Below are positions 35,625 through 43,399 of a stretch of 64,000 nt of DNA, piece by piece. Every line of letters starts with the position of its first letter. Position 1 is the first letter of the stretch. Under the pieces are notes generated by a model. The model was not told the DNA's origin, did no database searches, and saw only the letters and a list, made by a program, of their open reading frames with translations. A program made the translations under genes and the position numbers. Location: the NCBI RefSeq assembly GCF_021991835.1, contig NZ_JAHDAU010000003.1, positions 310,001-374,000 of the forward strand. Reading direction: 5' to 3'. The DNA is from Polaribacter sargassicola. Lineage in GTDB: Bacteria > Bacteroidota > Bacteroidia > Flavobacteriales > Flavobacteriaceae.

Positions 35625-36590
35625 TTATTCATTATCTTCTTCGTTCCAAATATCTGTTCTATAATGTTCTGTTTCGTCTTCTCCTTCTATAATTTGCAAG
35701 TAACTTTTATAACGAGACCAAGAAATTTCTTCGGTTTCTAAGGCTTCTTTAACCGCACATTGTGGTTCTTTTAAATGCAAACAATTGTTAAATTTACAAT
35801 GCTGTTTCATTTCAAAAAACTCAGGAAAATAATCGCCCAGCTCATATTTATCAATATCTACAATTCCAAAACCTTTAATACCTGGTGTATCTATAATTCT
35901 GGCATCAAAACTTAAATCGAACATTTCTGCAAAGGTTGTTGTATGTTGTCCTTGTTTGTGTTGATCAGAAATTTCTTTCGTTTTTAAATCTAAAGTAGGT
36001 TCTACTGCATTTACTAAAGTAGATTTACCAACGCCAGAATGCCCAACAAACATAGATGTTTTGCCTAGCATCATTTCTTTTATTTTATCTACGTTTTTAT
36101 TTTCTGTTGCAGAAACCTCTACACACCTATAACCAATGGCTTCGTATATATCTTTTAGGTATAAAATTTCTGCTCTTTGCTCAATTTCATAAGCATCAAT
36201 TTTATTAAAAACCAACACAGTATCTATTCTGTAAGCTCTTGTGGTTACTAAAAAACGATCTATAAAAGTGGTAAATGTTGGTGGATTATCTATGGTAATT
36301 AATAAGAAAACCAAGTCTAAATTGGCTGCTATAATATGTGTTTGTTTAGATAGGTTTACAGATTTACGAACAATATGGTTTTCTCTATCTAAAATTTTTT
36401 TGATAACACCAGTTTCTTCATCTCCCTTTTTTTCGATATCAAAAATCACTTTATCACCAACAGCAATAGGGTTGGTACTTTTTATACCTTTTATTCTGAA
36501 TTTTCCTTTTATTCTACATTGATAAAAAACACCTTCTTCAGATTTTACTTGATACCAACTTCCGGTAGATTTGTATACGATTCCTGTCAT
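35625..36590 (-). CDS. rsgA: Ribosome small subunit-dependent GTPase A
   Basis: A 321-residue circularly permuted GTPase for late 30S maturation. An OB-fold comes first (TGIVYKSTGSWYQVKSEEGVFYQCRIKGKFRIKG), then G-motifs in permuted order: VFNKIDAYE (G4), VSATENK (G5), GHSGVGKSTLVNAV (G1/P-loop), QHTTTFAEM (G2) and DTPGIKGFG (G3). The C-terminal zinc knuckle CKFNNCLHLKEPQCAV follows. It is the first gene of the rsgA-dtd-tatD-tcdA operon. A terminator at 36669-36702 insulates it from the gene upstream. Confidence 0.96.
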   Translation of the reverse strand: MTGIVYKSTGSWYQVKSEEGVFYQCRIKGKFRIKGIKSTNPIAVGDKVIFDIEKKGDEETGVIKKILDRENHIVRKSVNLSKQTHIIAANLDLVFLLITIDNPPTFTTFIDRFLVTTRAYRIDTVLVFNKIDAYEIEQRAEILYLKDIYEAIGYRCVEVSATENKNVDKIKEMMLGKTSMFVGHSGVGKSTLVNAVEPTLDLKTKEISDQHKQGQHTTTFAEMFDLSFDARIIDTPGIKGFGIVDIDKYELGDYFPEFFEMKQHCKFNNCLHLKEPQCAVKEALETEEISWSRYKSYLQIIEGEDETEHYRTDIWNEEDNE

Positions 36591-36668
36591 TAATACAAAG
36601 ATGCAGAATTAATTCTAAAAAGAGATACTCTGTAAACCTATTTTACTCCAATTATTATAGTCTACAAA

Positions 36669-36702
36669 AAAATCTCACATGTTTTTTAAGCATGTGAGAT
36701 TT
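36669..36702 (-). terminator. Terminator of the hypothetical outer-membrane protein gene
   Basis: AAATCTCACATG pairs with CATGTGAGATTT around a 9-base loop, followed on the minus strand by a T run. It lies 26 bases past the stop at 36728. Confidence 0.8.
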
Positions 36703-36727
36703 AAATAAATTTAAAATCTAATTATAC

Positions 36728-37276
36728 TTAAAGATTTAAACCAATACGCATATGAAGTTCAAAATGTAATCCTTCATCAAAACTAGAAACGTTATTTCTA
36801 GTTTGTAAAAACTCAAAATAACCTAGACCTACACCTAGTTCATAATTAAATTTTGAACCTAAATTTCTTCTAATTCCCCATTTAGGTATAATTGCATAAC
36901 TAACATCTGCTGTTTTACTTCTAAAATTAGATACTTCAAATAAATTAGACCTATAATTAAGTTTTATAGTAAAAAAATTAGCAGCATTATTATTTATATC
37001 ACGTTTATTTTTAGCTCTTTTTTCTATATTGTAGTAAAAACGAGGTTCTAAAGATATTTCTGGAGCAATATAATAACCAACCTCTTGAAAAATTTCTGAG
37101 AATAAACCTATTTCAGTTCTTAATGCTAACGCTTTATCTATTTTAGTTTCATTATTAACCCAGAGTCCTACGGTACCTATCTGAACGGTATTGACTGATT
37201 TTTTTAAGTAACTTGTCTCTTGACAAAAACATTTAAGAGAAACAAATACTAATATTACGATAATTGTTTTTTTCAT
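36728..37276 (-). CDS. Hypothetical exported beta-barrel-like protein
   Basis: 182 residues with a signal peptide (MKKTIIVILVFVSLKCFCQ). The mature part shows amphipathic strands with alternating aromatics: VNTVQIGTVGLWVNNE, ALALRTEIGLFSEIF, YYIAPEISLEPRFYYNI, FFTIKLNYRSNLFEV, FNYELGVGLGYFEFL and a C-terminal LHFELHMRIGLNL. This is consistent with a small 8-stranded outer-membrane barrel. I do not recognise a named family. It is monocistronic with its own terminator. Confidence 0.65.
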   Translation of the reverse strand: MKKTIIVILVFVSLKCFCQETSYLKKSVNTVQIGTVGLWVNNETKIDKALALRTEIGLFSEIFQEVGYYIAPEISLEPRFYYNIEKRAKNKRDINNNAANFFTIKLNYRSNLFEVSNFRSKTADVSYAIIPKWGIRRNLGSKFNYELGVGLGYFEFLQTRNNVSSFDEGLHFELHMRIGLNL

Positions 37277-37446
37277 AGTATAAGCATTAATTATCTAAAA
37301 TCACTTAATACTTATTTCCTTTATAAAACTATTGAAGAAATCTGTAAATTATATTTTTTCAACTCAATTAACTAAATAGAGTTTATAAATACATTAGTAT
37401 TTTGACTTTAATACAAAGATAAGAATATATTACGAATTTAAATTAA

Positions 37447-37478
37447 AAATCCTTCAAGTATTAAAACTTGAAGGATTT
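37447..37478 (-). terminator. Terminator downstream of the aromatic amino acid operon
   Basis: AAATCCTTCAAGT pairs perfectly with ACTTGAAGGATTT around ATTAAA. On the minus strand it is followed by TTTTTAATTT. It lies 130 bases past the operon's last stop codon, beyond the repeat element, so the repeat would be part of the operon's 3' untranslated region. Confidence 0.75.
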
Positions 37479-37502
37479 GTATTTTAATGAACTTACTTTT
37501 GA

Positions 37503-37600
37503 GGTTAGCTCTACGCGTTAAGGATTGAGTGGTTTGTTTGAGCTCTTTTTGTTTTTTTACAAAAAAGCGAGTAACGAAAGCCTGACCCTTGTGGTAACGC
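37503..37600. repeat. REP-like intergenic repeat, copy 2
   Basis: It shares with 23353-23440 the cores GGTTTGTTTGAGCTCTTTTT and AAAAAAGCGAGTA followed by GAAAGC. Outer arms GCGTTA (37515-37520) and TAACGC (37595-37600) can close the structure. It starts 8 bases after the last gene of the aromatic amino acid operon (stop at 37608). Confidence 0.7.
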
Positions 37601-37607
37601 CCAAAAA

Positions 37608-38690
37608 TTATGCGTTGATAATTTTTTCTTGATGATTGATAGATTCTTGGTGAATTGCTTTAAACATTTTTAAAACAAACTCTTCACTTAAACCTCTATT
37701 ACTACCTTCTAAAACCATGTTTCCTAAAATCTCGTTCCAACGGCGTGATTGTAAAACAGCAACATTTTGATCTTTTTTTAATTGACCAATTTGGTCTGCT
37801 ACTTTCATACGTTTTCCTAACAAATCTATTAATTGATCATCTACAACGTTAATTTGAGCTCTTAAACTTTCTAAAGGTTCTCTGTAACTTACTGCTGTTT
37901 CTGTTTCTTTTTTAATTTTTAAATCTTCCATAATCTGCTTTAAAGTAGTTGGTGTTACTTGTTGTGCAGCATCTGACCAAGCGTTTTCTGGATCAAAATG
38001 AGTTTCAATCATTAATCCATCAAAATTTAAATCTAAAGCAGTTTGAGAAACTTCTTGAATCATTTCTCTATTACCTGTAATATGAGAAGGATCGCAAATT
38101 AATGGTAAATCTGGAAATTTATTTTGAAACTCAATAGCTAATTGCCATTCTGGAATGTTTCTATATTTAGATTTTTCGTATGTTGAAAACCCTCTATGTA
38201 TTGCTCCTAAGTTTTTGATTCCTGCAGTATATAATCTTTCTATACCTCCTAACCATAAAGCTAAATCTGGATTTACTGGGTTTTTAACCAATACAATTTT
38301 ATCTGTACCTTGCAAAGCATCTGCAATTTCTTGCATAATAAATGGTGATACTGTAGAACGTGCACCAATCCACAATAAATCTACATCGTACTCTAAAGCT
38401 AATTTTACGTGAGCTGCATTAGCAACTTCTGTACAGGTTTTCATGCCTGTTTCTTCTTTTACTTTTTGTAACCATTTTAAACCTAAAGCTCCTACTCCTT
38501 CAAAATTACCTGGTCTTGTTCTTGGTTTCCAGATACCTGCTCTAAAATAATTTACATCAGAATCTTTTAATTCGTGTGCAATTTTTAAAACCTGCTCTTC
38601 GGTTTCTGCACTACAAGGCCCTGCTATTACTAGTGGATGTGGCAAATTCATATCATCCAACCATGTTCTTAATTCTTTTGTATTCTTCAT
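37608..38690 (-). CDS. Bifunctional DAHP synthase / chorismate mutase (type II CM domain)
   Basis: A 360-residue fusion. The N-terminal DAHP synthase (about 1-265) carries PLVIAGPCSAETEEQ, YFRAGIWKPRTRPGNFEGVG, GARSTVSPFIMQEIADAL, VLVKNPVNPDLALWLGGIERL, ICDPSHITGNREMI and LMIETHFDPENAWSDAAQQVTP. The C-terminal AroQ-type chorismate mutase (about 268-350) carries LESLRAQINVVDDQLIDLLGKRMKVADQIGQLKKDQNVAVLQSRRW. It supplies both the first shikimate-pathway step and the chorismate-to-prephenate step. It is the last gene of the pheA-aminotransferase-tyrA operon. Fusion to the mutase lets prephenate or its products feed back on the synthase (known for the family). Confidence 0.95.
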   Translation of the reverse strand: MKNTKELRTWLDDMNLPHPLVIAGPCSAETEEQVLKIAHELKDSDVNYFRAGIWKPRTRPGNFEGVGALGLKWLQKVKEETGMKTCTEVANAAHVKLALEYDVDLLWIGARSTVSPFIMQEIADALQGTDKIVLVKNPVNPDLALWLGGIERLYTAGIKNLGAIHRGFSTYEKSKYRNIPEWQLAIEFQNKFPDLPLICDPSHITGNREMIQEVSQTALDLNFDGLMIETHFDPENAWSDAAQQVTPTTLKQIMEDLKIKKETETAVSYREPLESLRAQINVVDDQLIDLLGKRMKVADQIGQLKKDQNVAVLQSRRWNEILGNMVLEGSNRGLSEEFVLKMFKAIHQESINHQEKIINA

Positions 38691-38711
38691 TTTTCTACTT
38701 ATTGTGGCTTT

Positions 38712-39563
38712 TTATTTTATGCCGTTTAAAATTTTCTTTATATAATTTGTATTCTCCATTTCGTTAAAAATATCAGAGAAATCATCTTTTTGCATCAACT
38801 CTTTAAAATGTTGTAAATTGTTAATGTATTCTTCTAAAGATTCTATTACGTTTTCTTTATTTTGTTTAAAAATTGGTGTCCACATTGCTGGCGAACTTTT
38901 TGCCAAACGCACTGTAGATGCAAAACCAGAACCTGCCATATCAAAAATATCGCGTTCATTTTTTTCTTTATCTATTACTGTTTTACCCAACATAAATGAA
39001 CTTATGTGAGATAAGTGCGAAACATACGCAATATGCTTGTCATGCGAAACCGGATCCATATAACGAATACGCATTCCAATAGCTCTAAAAAGGTCTAAAG
39101 CTTTCTCTTGAAGCTTAAAAGTTGTTTTTTCTACTTCGCAAATAATATTCGTTTTTCCAACGTATAAGCCGGATATTGCTGCTTTGGGTCCAGAATTTTC
39201 TGTACCTGCTATTGGATGAGCTGCTAAAAAGTTTCGTCTATTTTTATGATGTTCAACTGCTTTACAAATTGCACTTTTTGTAGAACCAGTGTCAACTACA
39301 AGTGTATTTTCAGAAATTTTATCTAACACAGTAGGTAGTAATTTTTCTGTAGCATCAACAGGTATAGATATAACAACCATGTCTGCATTTTGCACATCAT
39401 CTAAAACAGCCTTTTCTTCAATTACTCCTAATTTTAACGCTTCGTCTAAATTAGTTTCGTTAGCATCAATTCCGTGAATTATAACCTCTGGATATTTATT
39501 TTTTATATCTATAGCAAAACTACCGCCTATTAAACCAACACCAATAAAAAATATATTTTTCAT
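38712..39563 (-). CDS. tyrA: Prephenate dehydrogenase
   Basis: A 283-residue NAD(P)-dependent dehydrogenase making 4-hydroxyphenylpyruvate. The Rossmann motif is FIGVGLIGGSFAIDI (5-19), followed by ADMVVISIPVDAT and VVDTGSTKSAICKAV. The family's catalytic region is FLAAHPIAGTENSGPKAA, DPVSHDKHIAYVSHLSHISSFML and FDMAGSGFASTVRLAKSSPAMWTPIF. No ACT or mutase domain is fused. It lies 3 bases downstream of the aminotransferase gene and 21 bases upstream of the DAHP synthase/mutase gene, in one operon under the Phe/Tyr attenuator. Confidence 0.94.
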   Translation of the reverse strand: MKNIFFIGVGLIGGSFAIDIKNKYPEVIIHGIDANETNLDEALKLGVIEEKAVLDDVQNADMVVISIPVDATEKLLPTVLDKISENTLVVDTGSTKSAICKAVEHHKNRRNFLAAHPIAGTENSGPKAAISGLYVGKTNIICEVEKTTFKLQEKALDLFRAIGMRIRYMDPVSHDKHIAYVSHLSHISSFMLGKTVIDKEKNERDIFDMAGSGFASTVRLAKSSPAMWTPIFKQNKENVIESLEEYINNLQHFKELMQKDDFSDIFNEMENTNYIKKILNGIK

Positions 39564-39566
39564 AAT

Positions 39567-40709
39567 TTATAGTCTTGATATTGCTTCTTTAATTACATCT
39601 GTTGTTACACATAATGAAAACCTGATGTAGCCTTCTCCTTGAGAACCAAAAATTGTACCTGGTGTTATAAAAATATCGTTATCATACAATACAGCATCTG
39701 TAACTTCTTCAGATTTTTTTCCTGCTGGTATTTTGGCCCAAACAAATAATCCTGTGGCATTTTTACTATAAGTTGCATTTAACTTATCTGCTAATTGCCA
39801 GATTAATTTTCTACGTTCTTCGTAAATTTTATTTTGATCAGAAAACCAATCATCAGATAATTGTAATGCTTCTATAGCTCCTTTTTGAATTCCGTAAAAC
39901 ATACCAGAATCCATATTAGATTTTACTTTTAAAACTTCGTTTATATAAGTTGCATTACCTAACAGCATACCAACTCGCCAACCTGCCATATTAAAAGTTT
40001 TACTCAAAGAGTTTAACTCTAAAGCAATGTCTTTTGCGCCTTCTACTTGTAAAATACTTATAGGATTGTCATTTAAAATAAAACTATAAGGATTATCATT
40101 TATAATTAAAATATTGTGCTTTTTTCCAAATTCTACCAACTTTTTAAAAGTTGCTAAAGTTGCATCTGTACCTGTTGGCATGTGCGGATAATTAATCCAC
40201 ATAATTTTTACATTAGATAAATCTTGATTTTCTAATTCTGTAAAATTTGGTTGCCAATTTGTTGCGTCGCTTAAATTATAAAATAACGGTTCTGCACCCA
40301 CTAATTTTGTAACTGATGTATAAGTTGGATAACCTGGATTTGGAATTAAAACTTTATCGCCTTCGTTTAAAAAAGCCATAGAAATATGCATAATTCCTTC
40401 TTTACTTCCCATTAAAGGTAAAATTTCATTTTCTGGATTTGATACAACAGAAAATTTGCTCTTATAAAAAGTAGAAATTGCATTTCTTAATTCTGGTAAC
40501 CCTTGATATGATTGATATTTATGTGCACTTGCATCTCCCAAACTATTTTGGATTGCTTTTAAAACTTCTGTTGGTGGTTGCAAATCTGGAGAGCCAATTC
40601 CCATATTAATAATTGGTTTTCCTGCAGCCGCTAAACCTCTAACTTCTCTTAACTTTTTAGAGAAGTAGTATTCTTGCACTGTGTCTAATCTTTTGGCTGG
40701 TTGTATCAT
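39567..40709 (-). CDS. Class I/II PLP-dependent aminotransferase of aromatic amino acid synthesis
   Basis: A 380-residue fold-type I aminotransferase. It shows INMGIGSPDLQPPTEVLKAIQ, HKYQSYQGLPELRNAI, IPNPGYPTYTS, IMWINYPHMPTGTDA and ILIINDNPYSFI. LNSLSKTFNMAGWRVGMLLGN has the PLP-binding Lys, and GEGYIRFSLCV the carboxylate-binding Arg. Its place between pheA and tyrA suggests it transaminates phenylpyruvate, 4-hydroxyphenylpyruvate or prephenate. The sequence alone does not separate these from aspartate aminotransferase activity. It lies 3 bases from tyrA and 44 bases from pheA. Confidence 0.92.
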   Translation of the reverse strand: MIQPAKRLDTVQEYYFSKKLREVRGLAAAGKPIINMGIGSPDLQPPTEVLKAIQNSLGDASAHKYQSYQGLPELRNAISTFYKSKFSVVSNPENEILPLMGSKEGIMHISMAFLNEGDKVLIPNPGYPTYTSVTKLVGAEPLFYNLSDATNWQPNFTELENQDLSNVKIMWINYPHMPTGTDATLATFKKLVEFGKKHNILIINDNPYSFILNDNPISILQVEGAKDIALELNSLSKTFNMAGWRVGMLLGNATYINEVLKVKSNMDSGMFYGIQKGAIEALQLSDDWFSDQNKIYEERRKLIWQLADKLNATYSKNATGLFVWAKIPAGKKSEEVTDAVLYDNDIFITPGTIFGSQGEGYIRFSLCVTTDVIKEAISRL

Positions 40710-40753
40710 ATCTTTGTTTAATAAATTCCTAAAATACCTTTAGGATAACTGTT

Positions 40754-41578
40754 TTATTTTCTACCGTTTTTATAAGTTCCTAAAATTTTAAATTCTTCCG
40801 CCATTATTTCCATAATTGCTTTTACTTTCTCATAATCTTTATAAGCCTCAAAAGTAACATCAACAAAAAATGAATATTTCCATGGAGTTTCTATTACTGG
40901 TAACGATTGTATTTTGGTTAAATTCATTTTACAATCACTTAATACATTTAAAATAGCAGCTAAACTTCCTCTTTTATGATCTAACTGAAATTTTAAAGAA
41001 GCTTTATTTACTTCTTCGTTAATTTTAGGTTTTTCTGTTTGTATAATTACAAATCTGGTAGCATTATCTTTTATGGTTTGCAGCTCATCTTCAATAACTT
41101 CTAAATCAAAAATTTCTGCGGCTATTTTTGGTGCAATTGCTGCAATACCTTGTAAATTTTCTTTTGATATTCTTTTAGCTACTTCTGCAGTATCTACATC
41201 TTCTACTAATTTAATATGCGGATGTTTTTTAAAAAACTCTTTACATTGTAGCAGTGCCATAGGGTGAGACCAAACTTCTTTTATATCTTCTATTGCTTGC
41301 CCTTTTAAAGCCATTAAATGATGATGAATATTTAAATACTCTTCATCTGTAATATGCAAATTATACTTATCAATCAACGCATAATTAGGTATTATAGAAC
41401 CTGCAATTGTATTCTCTAAAGCCATTACACCTAAATTTGCAGATTTATTTAATAGGCTATCTACTAGCTCATCAAAAGACATGCATTCTTTTAATTGAAT
41501 TGAGTTTCCATAAAAATTGCGTGCAACTTTATGATGATTTGAGCCTTCTGCTCCTTGTATGGCTATAATTTTTTTCAT
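40754..41578 (-). CDS. pheA: Prephenate dehydratase with ACT domain
   Basis: A 274-residue enzyme making phenylpyruvate. The catalytic part (about 1-180) includes AIQGAEGSNHHKVARNFYG, LGVMALENTIAGSIIPNYALI, LMALKGQAIEDIKEVWSHPMALLQC, and DNATRFVIIQTE with the T-R-F active-site signature. The ACT domain (about 195-270), KASLKFQLDHKRGSLAAILNVLSDCKMNLTKIQSLPV, should give Phe feedback. It is the first structural gene of the operon and sits 9 bases after the T tract of an attenuator, behind a Phe/Tyr-rich leader peptide. Expression should therefore fall when Phe-tRNA and Tyr-tRNA are fully charged (inference). Confidence 0.95.
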   Translation of the reverse strand: MKKIIAIQGAEGSNHHKVARNFYGNSIQLKECMSFDELVDSLLNKSANLGVMALENTIAGSIIPNYALIDKYNLHITDEEYLNIHHHLMALKGQAIEDIKEVWSHPMALLQCKEFFKKHPHIKLVEDVDTAEVAKRISKENLQGIAAIAPKIAAEIFDLEVIEDELQTIKDNATRFVIIQTEKPKINEEVNKASLKFQLDHKRGSLAAILNVLSDCKMNLTKIQSLPVIETPWKYSFFVDVTFEAYKDYEKVKAIMEIMAEEFKILGTYKNGRK

Positions 41579-41586
41579 TTTATATC

Positions 41587-41616
41587 AAAAAAAAAGCCTC
41601 GAAAAAAATTCGAGAC
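41587..41616 (-). terminator. Attenuator terminator of the Phe/Tyr operon
   Basis: On the minus strand GTCTCGAA pairs with TTCGAGGC around five Ts (one G-U wobble), followed directly by nine Ts, ending 8 bases before the pheA ATG. The 5' arm can instead pair, as AAAGTCTC (41612-41619), with the perfectly complementary GAGACTTT at 41653-41660 inside the leader peptide gene. That alternative is an antiterminator. Confidence 0.88.
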
Positions 41617-41637
41617 TTTATATTTTAGAAATGTTTA

Positions 41638-41718
41638 TTAACAACATGATACAAAGTCTCTCCTCTTACTAAAAAAGTAAAAGTAAAAATAGAAACGAGT
41701 AAAATTGTTATTTAACAT
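41638..41718 (-). CDS. Phe/Tyr-rich leader peptide of the aromatic amino acid operon
   Basis: A 26-codon reading frame, too short for ordinary gene calling. It runs from an ATG at 41718 to TAA at 41638-41640. Codons 9-16 encode FYFYFYFF, eight aromatic residues in a row, and codons 6 and 22 are also Phe. The frame begins 24 bases after a perfect -7 element. Codons 20-22 contain the strand GAGACTTT that pairs with the 5' arm of the terminator at 41587-41616. A ribosome stalled on the aromatic codons would leave this strand free. One that finishes at the stop codon would cover part of it. This is the layout of classical ribosome-mediated attenuation as in E. coli pheL and trpL. Expression has not been shown. 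Confidence 0.88.
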   Translation of the reverse strand: MLNNNFTRFYFYFYFFSKRRDFVSCC

Positions 41719-41741
41719 CTTAATTCTCTTTGTTTGAGTGA

Positions 41742-41749
41742 CAAATCTA
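41742..41749 (-). promoter_or_regulatory. -7 element of the Phe/Tyr operon
   Basis: On the minus strand it reads TAGATTTG, a perfect TAnnTTTG. A start site near 41736 would put the leader peptide ATG about 18 bases into the transcript. No clear -33 TTG is visible in the T-rich stretch upstream. The next 130 bases up to the class V aminotransferase gene show nothing else. Confidence 0.6.
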
Positions 41750-41880
41750 AAAATTAAATTAGTATAAAAAAATTATATCTGTTTTTTTCTAAAAAAATTG
41801 ACAGATTATTAAAAAAATTACAATTTAATCAACCTGAGTTATGAATTCTTCTCACTAAATATAAGATTCAGTATAAAATT

Positions 41881-43377
41881 CTAAATTTTAAACCACTCTT
41901 TAACCAATTCTTTTTCAATTGGATCTACTGTTTTGTGTGTATAATCATTTTTAATTGCCTCATATTTATAATCTTTAGACCATTCTTCTATATTTAAAGA
42001 AAGTTCTTTTAAAGAATTACAAATAAAATTCAACTCTTCTGTTGTTACAGTTGGATGTACAGACAATCGTACCCAACCTGGTTTTTGAGTATTACAACCA
42101 TGTAAAATTTCGTCTTTAATTTTATTTGATGTTTCTTGATCTACATTTAATAAAAAATGCCCGTAAGTTCCGGCACAAGAACAACCTCCTCTTGTTTGTA
42201 TCCCAAATCTATCATTTAGTAGTTTTACTACTAAATTAAAGTGGTATTTTTCAAAATAGAAAGAAAAAATGCTTAGTCTTTCTTTATGGTTTGGCGCTAA
42301 AATTTTTACATCTTGTAATCCTTCTAGAGTTTCAAAAAGCACTTTGTTTATTTCTTCTTCTCTTTCTTTAATATTTTCTGTACTCATTTGCTCTTTCAAT
42401 TGTATTGAAAGTGCAATTTTAATTGTTTGTAAGAAACCTGGCGTTCCGCCATCTTCTCTTGTTTCTACATCATCAAAATAATCATGTTGTCCCCAAGGAT
42501 TTGTGTAACTTACAGTTCCTCCTCCTGGATTATCTGGAATAGTATTTTTGTATAATTTTTTATTAAAAATTAAAACTCCAGATGTACCTGGACCTCCTAA
42601 AAATTTATGAGGAGAAAAGAAAATTGCATCTAAATATTCTTCTTCAATTTCTGGATGCATATTTATATCTATGTAAGGCGCACTGCAGGCAAAATCTACA
42701 AAACACAAGCCATTATAACTATGTATTAATTTTGCAACTTCGTGATAAGGAGTTTTAATACCTGTTACATTAGAGCATGATGTTATAGAAGCTATTTTAA
42801 TTTTTCTATCTTGATGTTTTTGAATACTTTTTTCGAATTCTTTTAAACATAACAATCCTTCATCATCACAAGGTACAACCTCTACATCTGCAATAGTTTC
42901 TAACCAAGAAGTTTGGTTAGAATGATGCTCCATATGTGTTACAAAAACAATTGGTTTTAATTCTTCTGGAACTGTTGTATGGTTTTTTAAATTTTCGGAA
43001 ATCTTTAAACCTAAAATTCTTTGAAACTTATTTACAGCTCCTGTCATACCAGTACCTGCAGTTATTAATACATCATTATCATTTGCATTAACATGCTTTT
43101 TTATAATTTTTCTAGCTTCATGATACGCCAATGTCATTGCTGCACCAGAAGTAGATGTTTCTGTATGTGTATTTGCTACAAAAGGCCCGAACTGATTTAA
43201 TATCTTATTTTCTATTGGAGCGTATAATCTTCCGCTTGCGGTCCAATCTGTATAGATTAATTTTTGTTCTCCGTAAGGAGATTGAAATGATTGATCTATA
43301 CCTATAATATTTTCTCTAAATTGATTAAAATATTTTTCTAAATCTGACTTTACTGTACTTTCTTTTAATGAATTCAT
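41881..43377 (-). CDS. Class V aminotransferase-fold PLP enzyme (cysteine desulfurase/selenocysteine lyase-like)
   Basis: A 498-residue fold-type I enzyme. It has YTDWTASGRLYAPIENKIL, VANTHTETSTSGAAMTLAYHEAR, DVLITAGTGMTGAVNKF, FVTHMEHHSNQTSWLETIADVEVVP and FVDFACSAPYIDINMHP. FFSPHKFLGGPGTSGVLIF holds the PLP Lys. A Cys-containing loop GGCSCAGTYGHFLL is found near the C-terminus. Compared with SufS or IscS (about 400 residues) it is about 90 longer and lacks the usual RSGHHCAQP loop, so it is a distinct subfamily without a proven substrate. It is separated from dsbD by 22 bases on the same strand and may follow it in one transcript. Confidence 0.85.
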   Translation of the reverse strand: MNSLKESTVKSDLEKYFNQFRENIIGIDQSFQSPYGEQKLIYTDWTASGRLYAPIENKILNQFGPFVANTHTETSTSGAAMTLAYHEARKIIKKHVNANDNDVLITAGTGMTGAVNKFQRILGLKISENLKNHTTVPEELKPIVFVTHMEHHSNQTSWLETIADVEVVPCDDEGLLCLKEFEKSIQKHQDRKIKIASITSCSNVTGIKTPYHEVAKLIHSYNGLCFVDFACSAPYIDINMHPEIEEEYLDAIFFSPHKFLGGPGTSGVLIFNKKLYKNTIPDNPGGGTVSYTNPWGQHDYFDDVETREDGGTPGFLQTIKIALSIQLKEQMSTENIKEREEEINKVLFETLEGLQDVKILAPNHKERLSIFSFYFEKYHFNLVVKLLNDRFGIQTRGGCSCAGTYGHFLLNVDQETSNKIKDEILHGCNTQKPGWVRLSVHPTVTTEELNFICNSLKELSLNIEEWSKDYKYEAIKNDYTHKTVDPIEKELVKEWFKI

Positions 43378-43399
43378 ACCTTTTTAAAGTTTCAAAAAT

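Larger units (their letters stand above)
37277..37607. other. 331-base intergenic region upstream of the hypothetical protein gene
   Basis: It holds, from right to left on the minus strand, the 3' flank of the aromatic amino acid operon: repeat copy 2 (37503-37600), then a terminator hairpin (37447-37478), then about 160 bases of plain AT-rich sequence before the hypothetical gene at 37276. No reading frame or RNA gene is visible in that last part. Confidence 0.6.
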
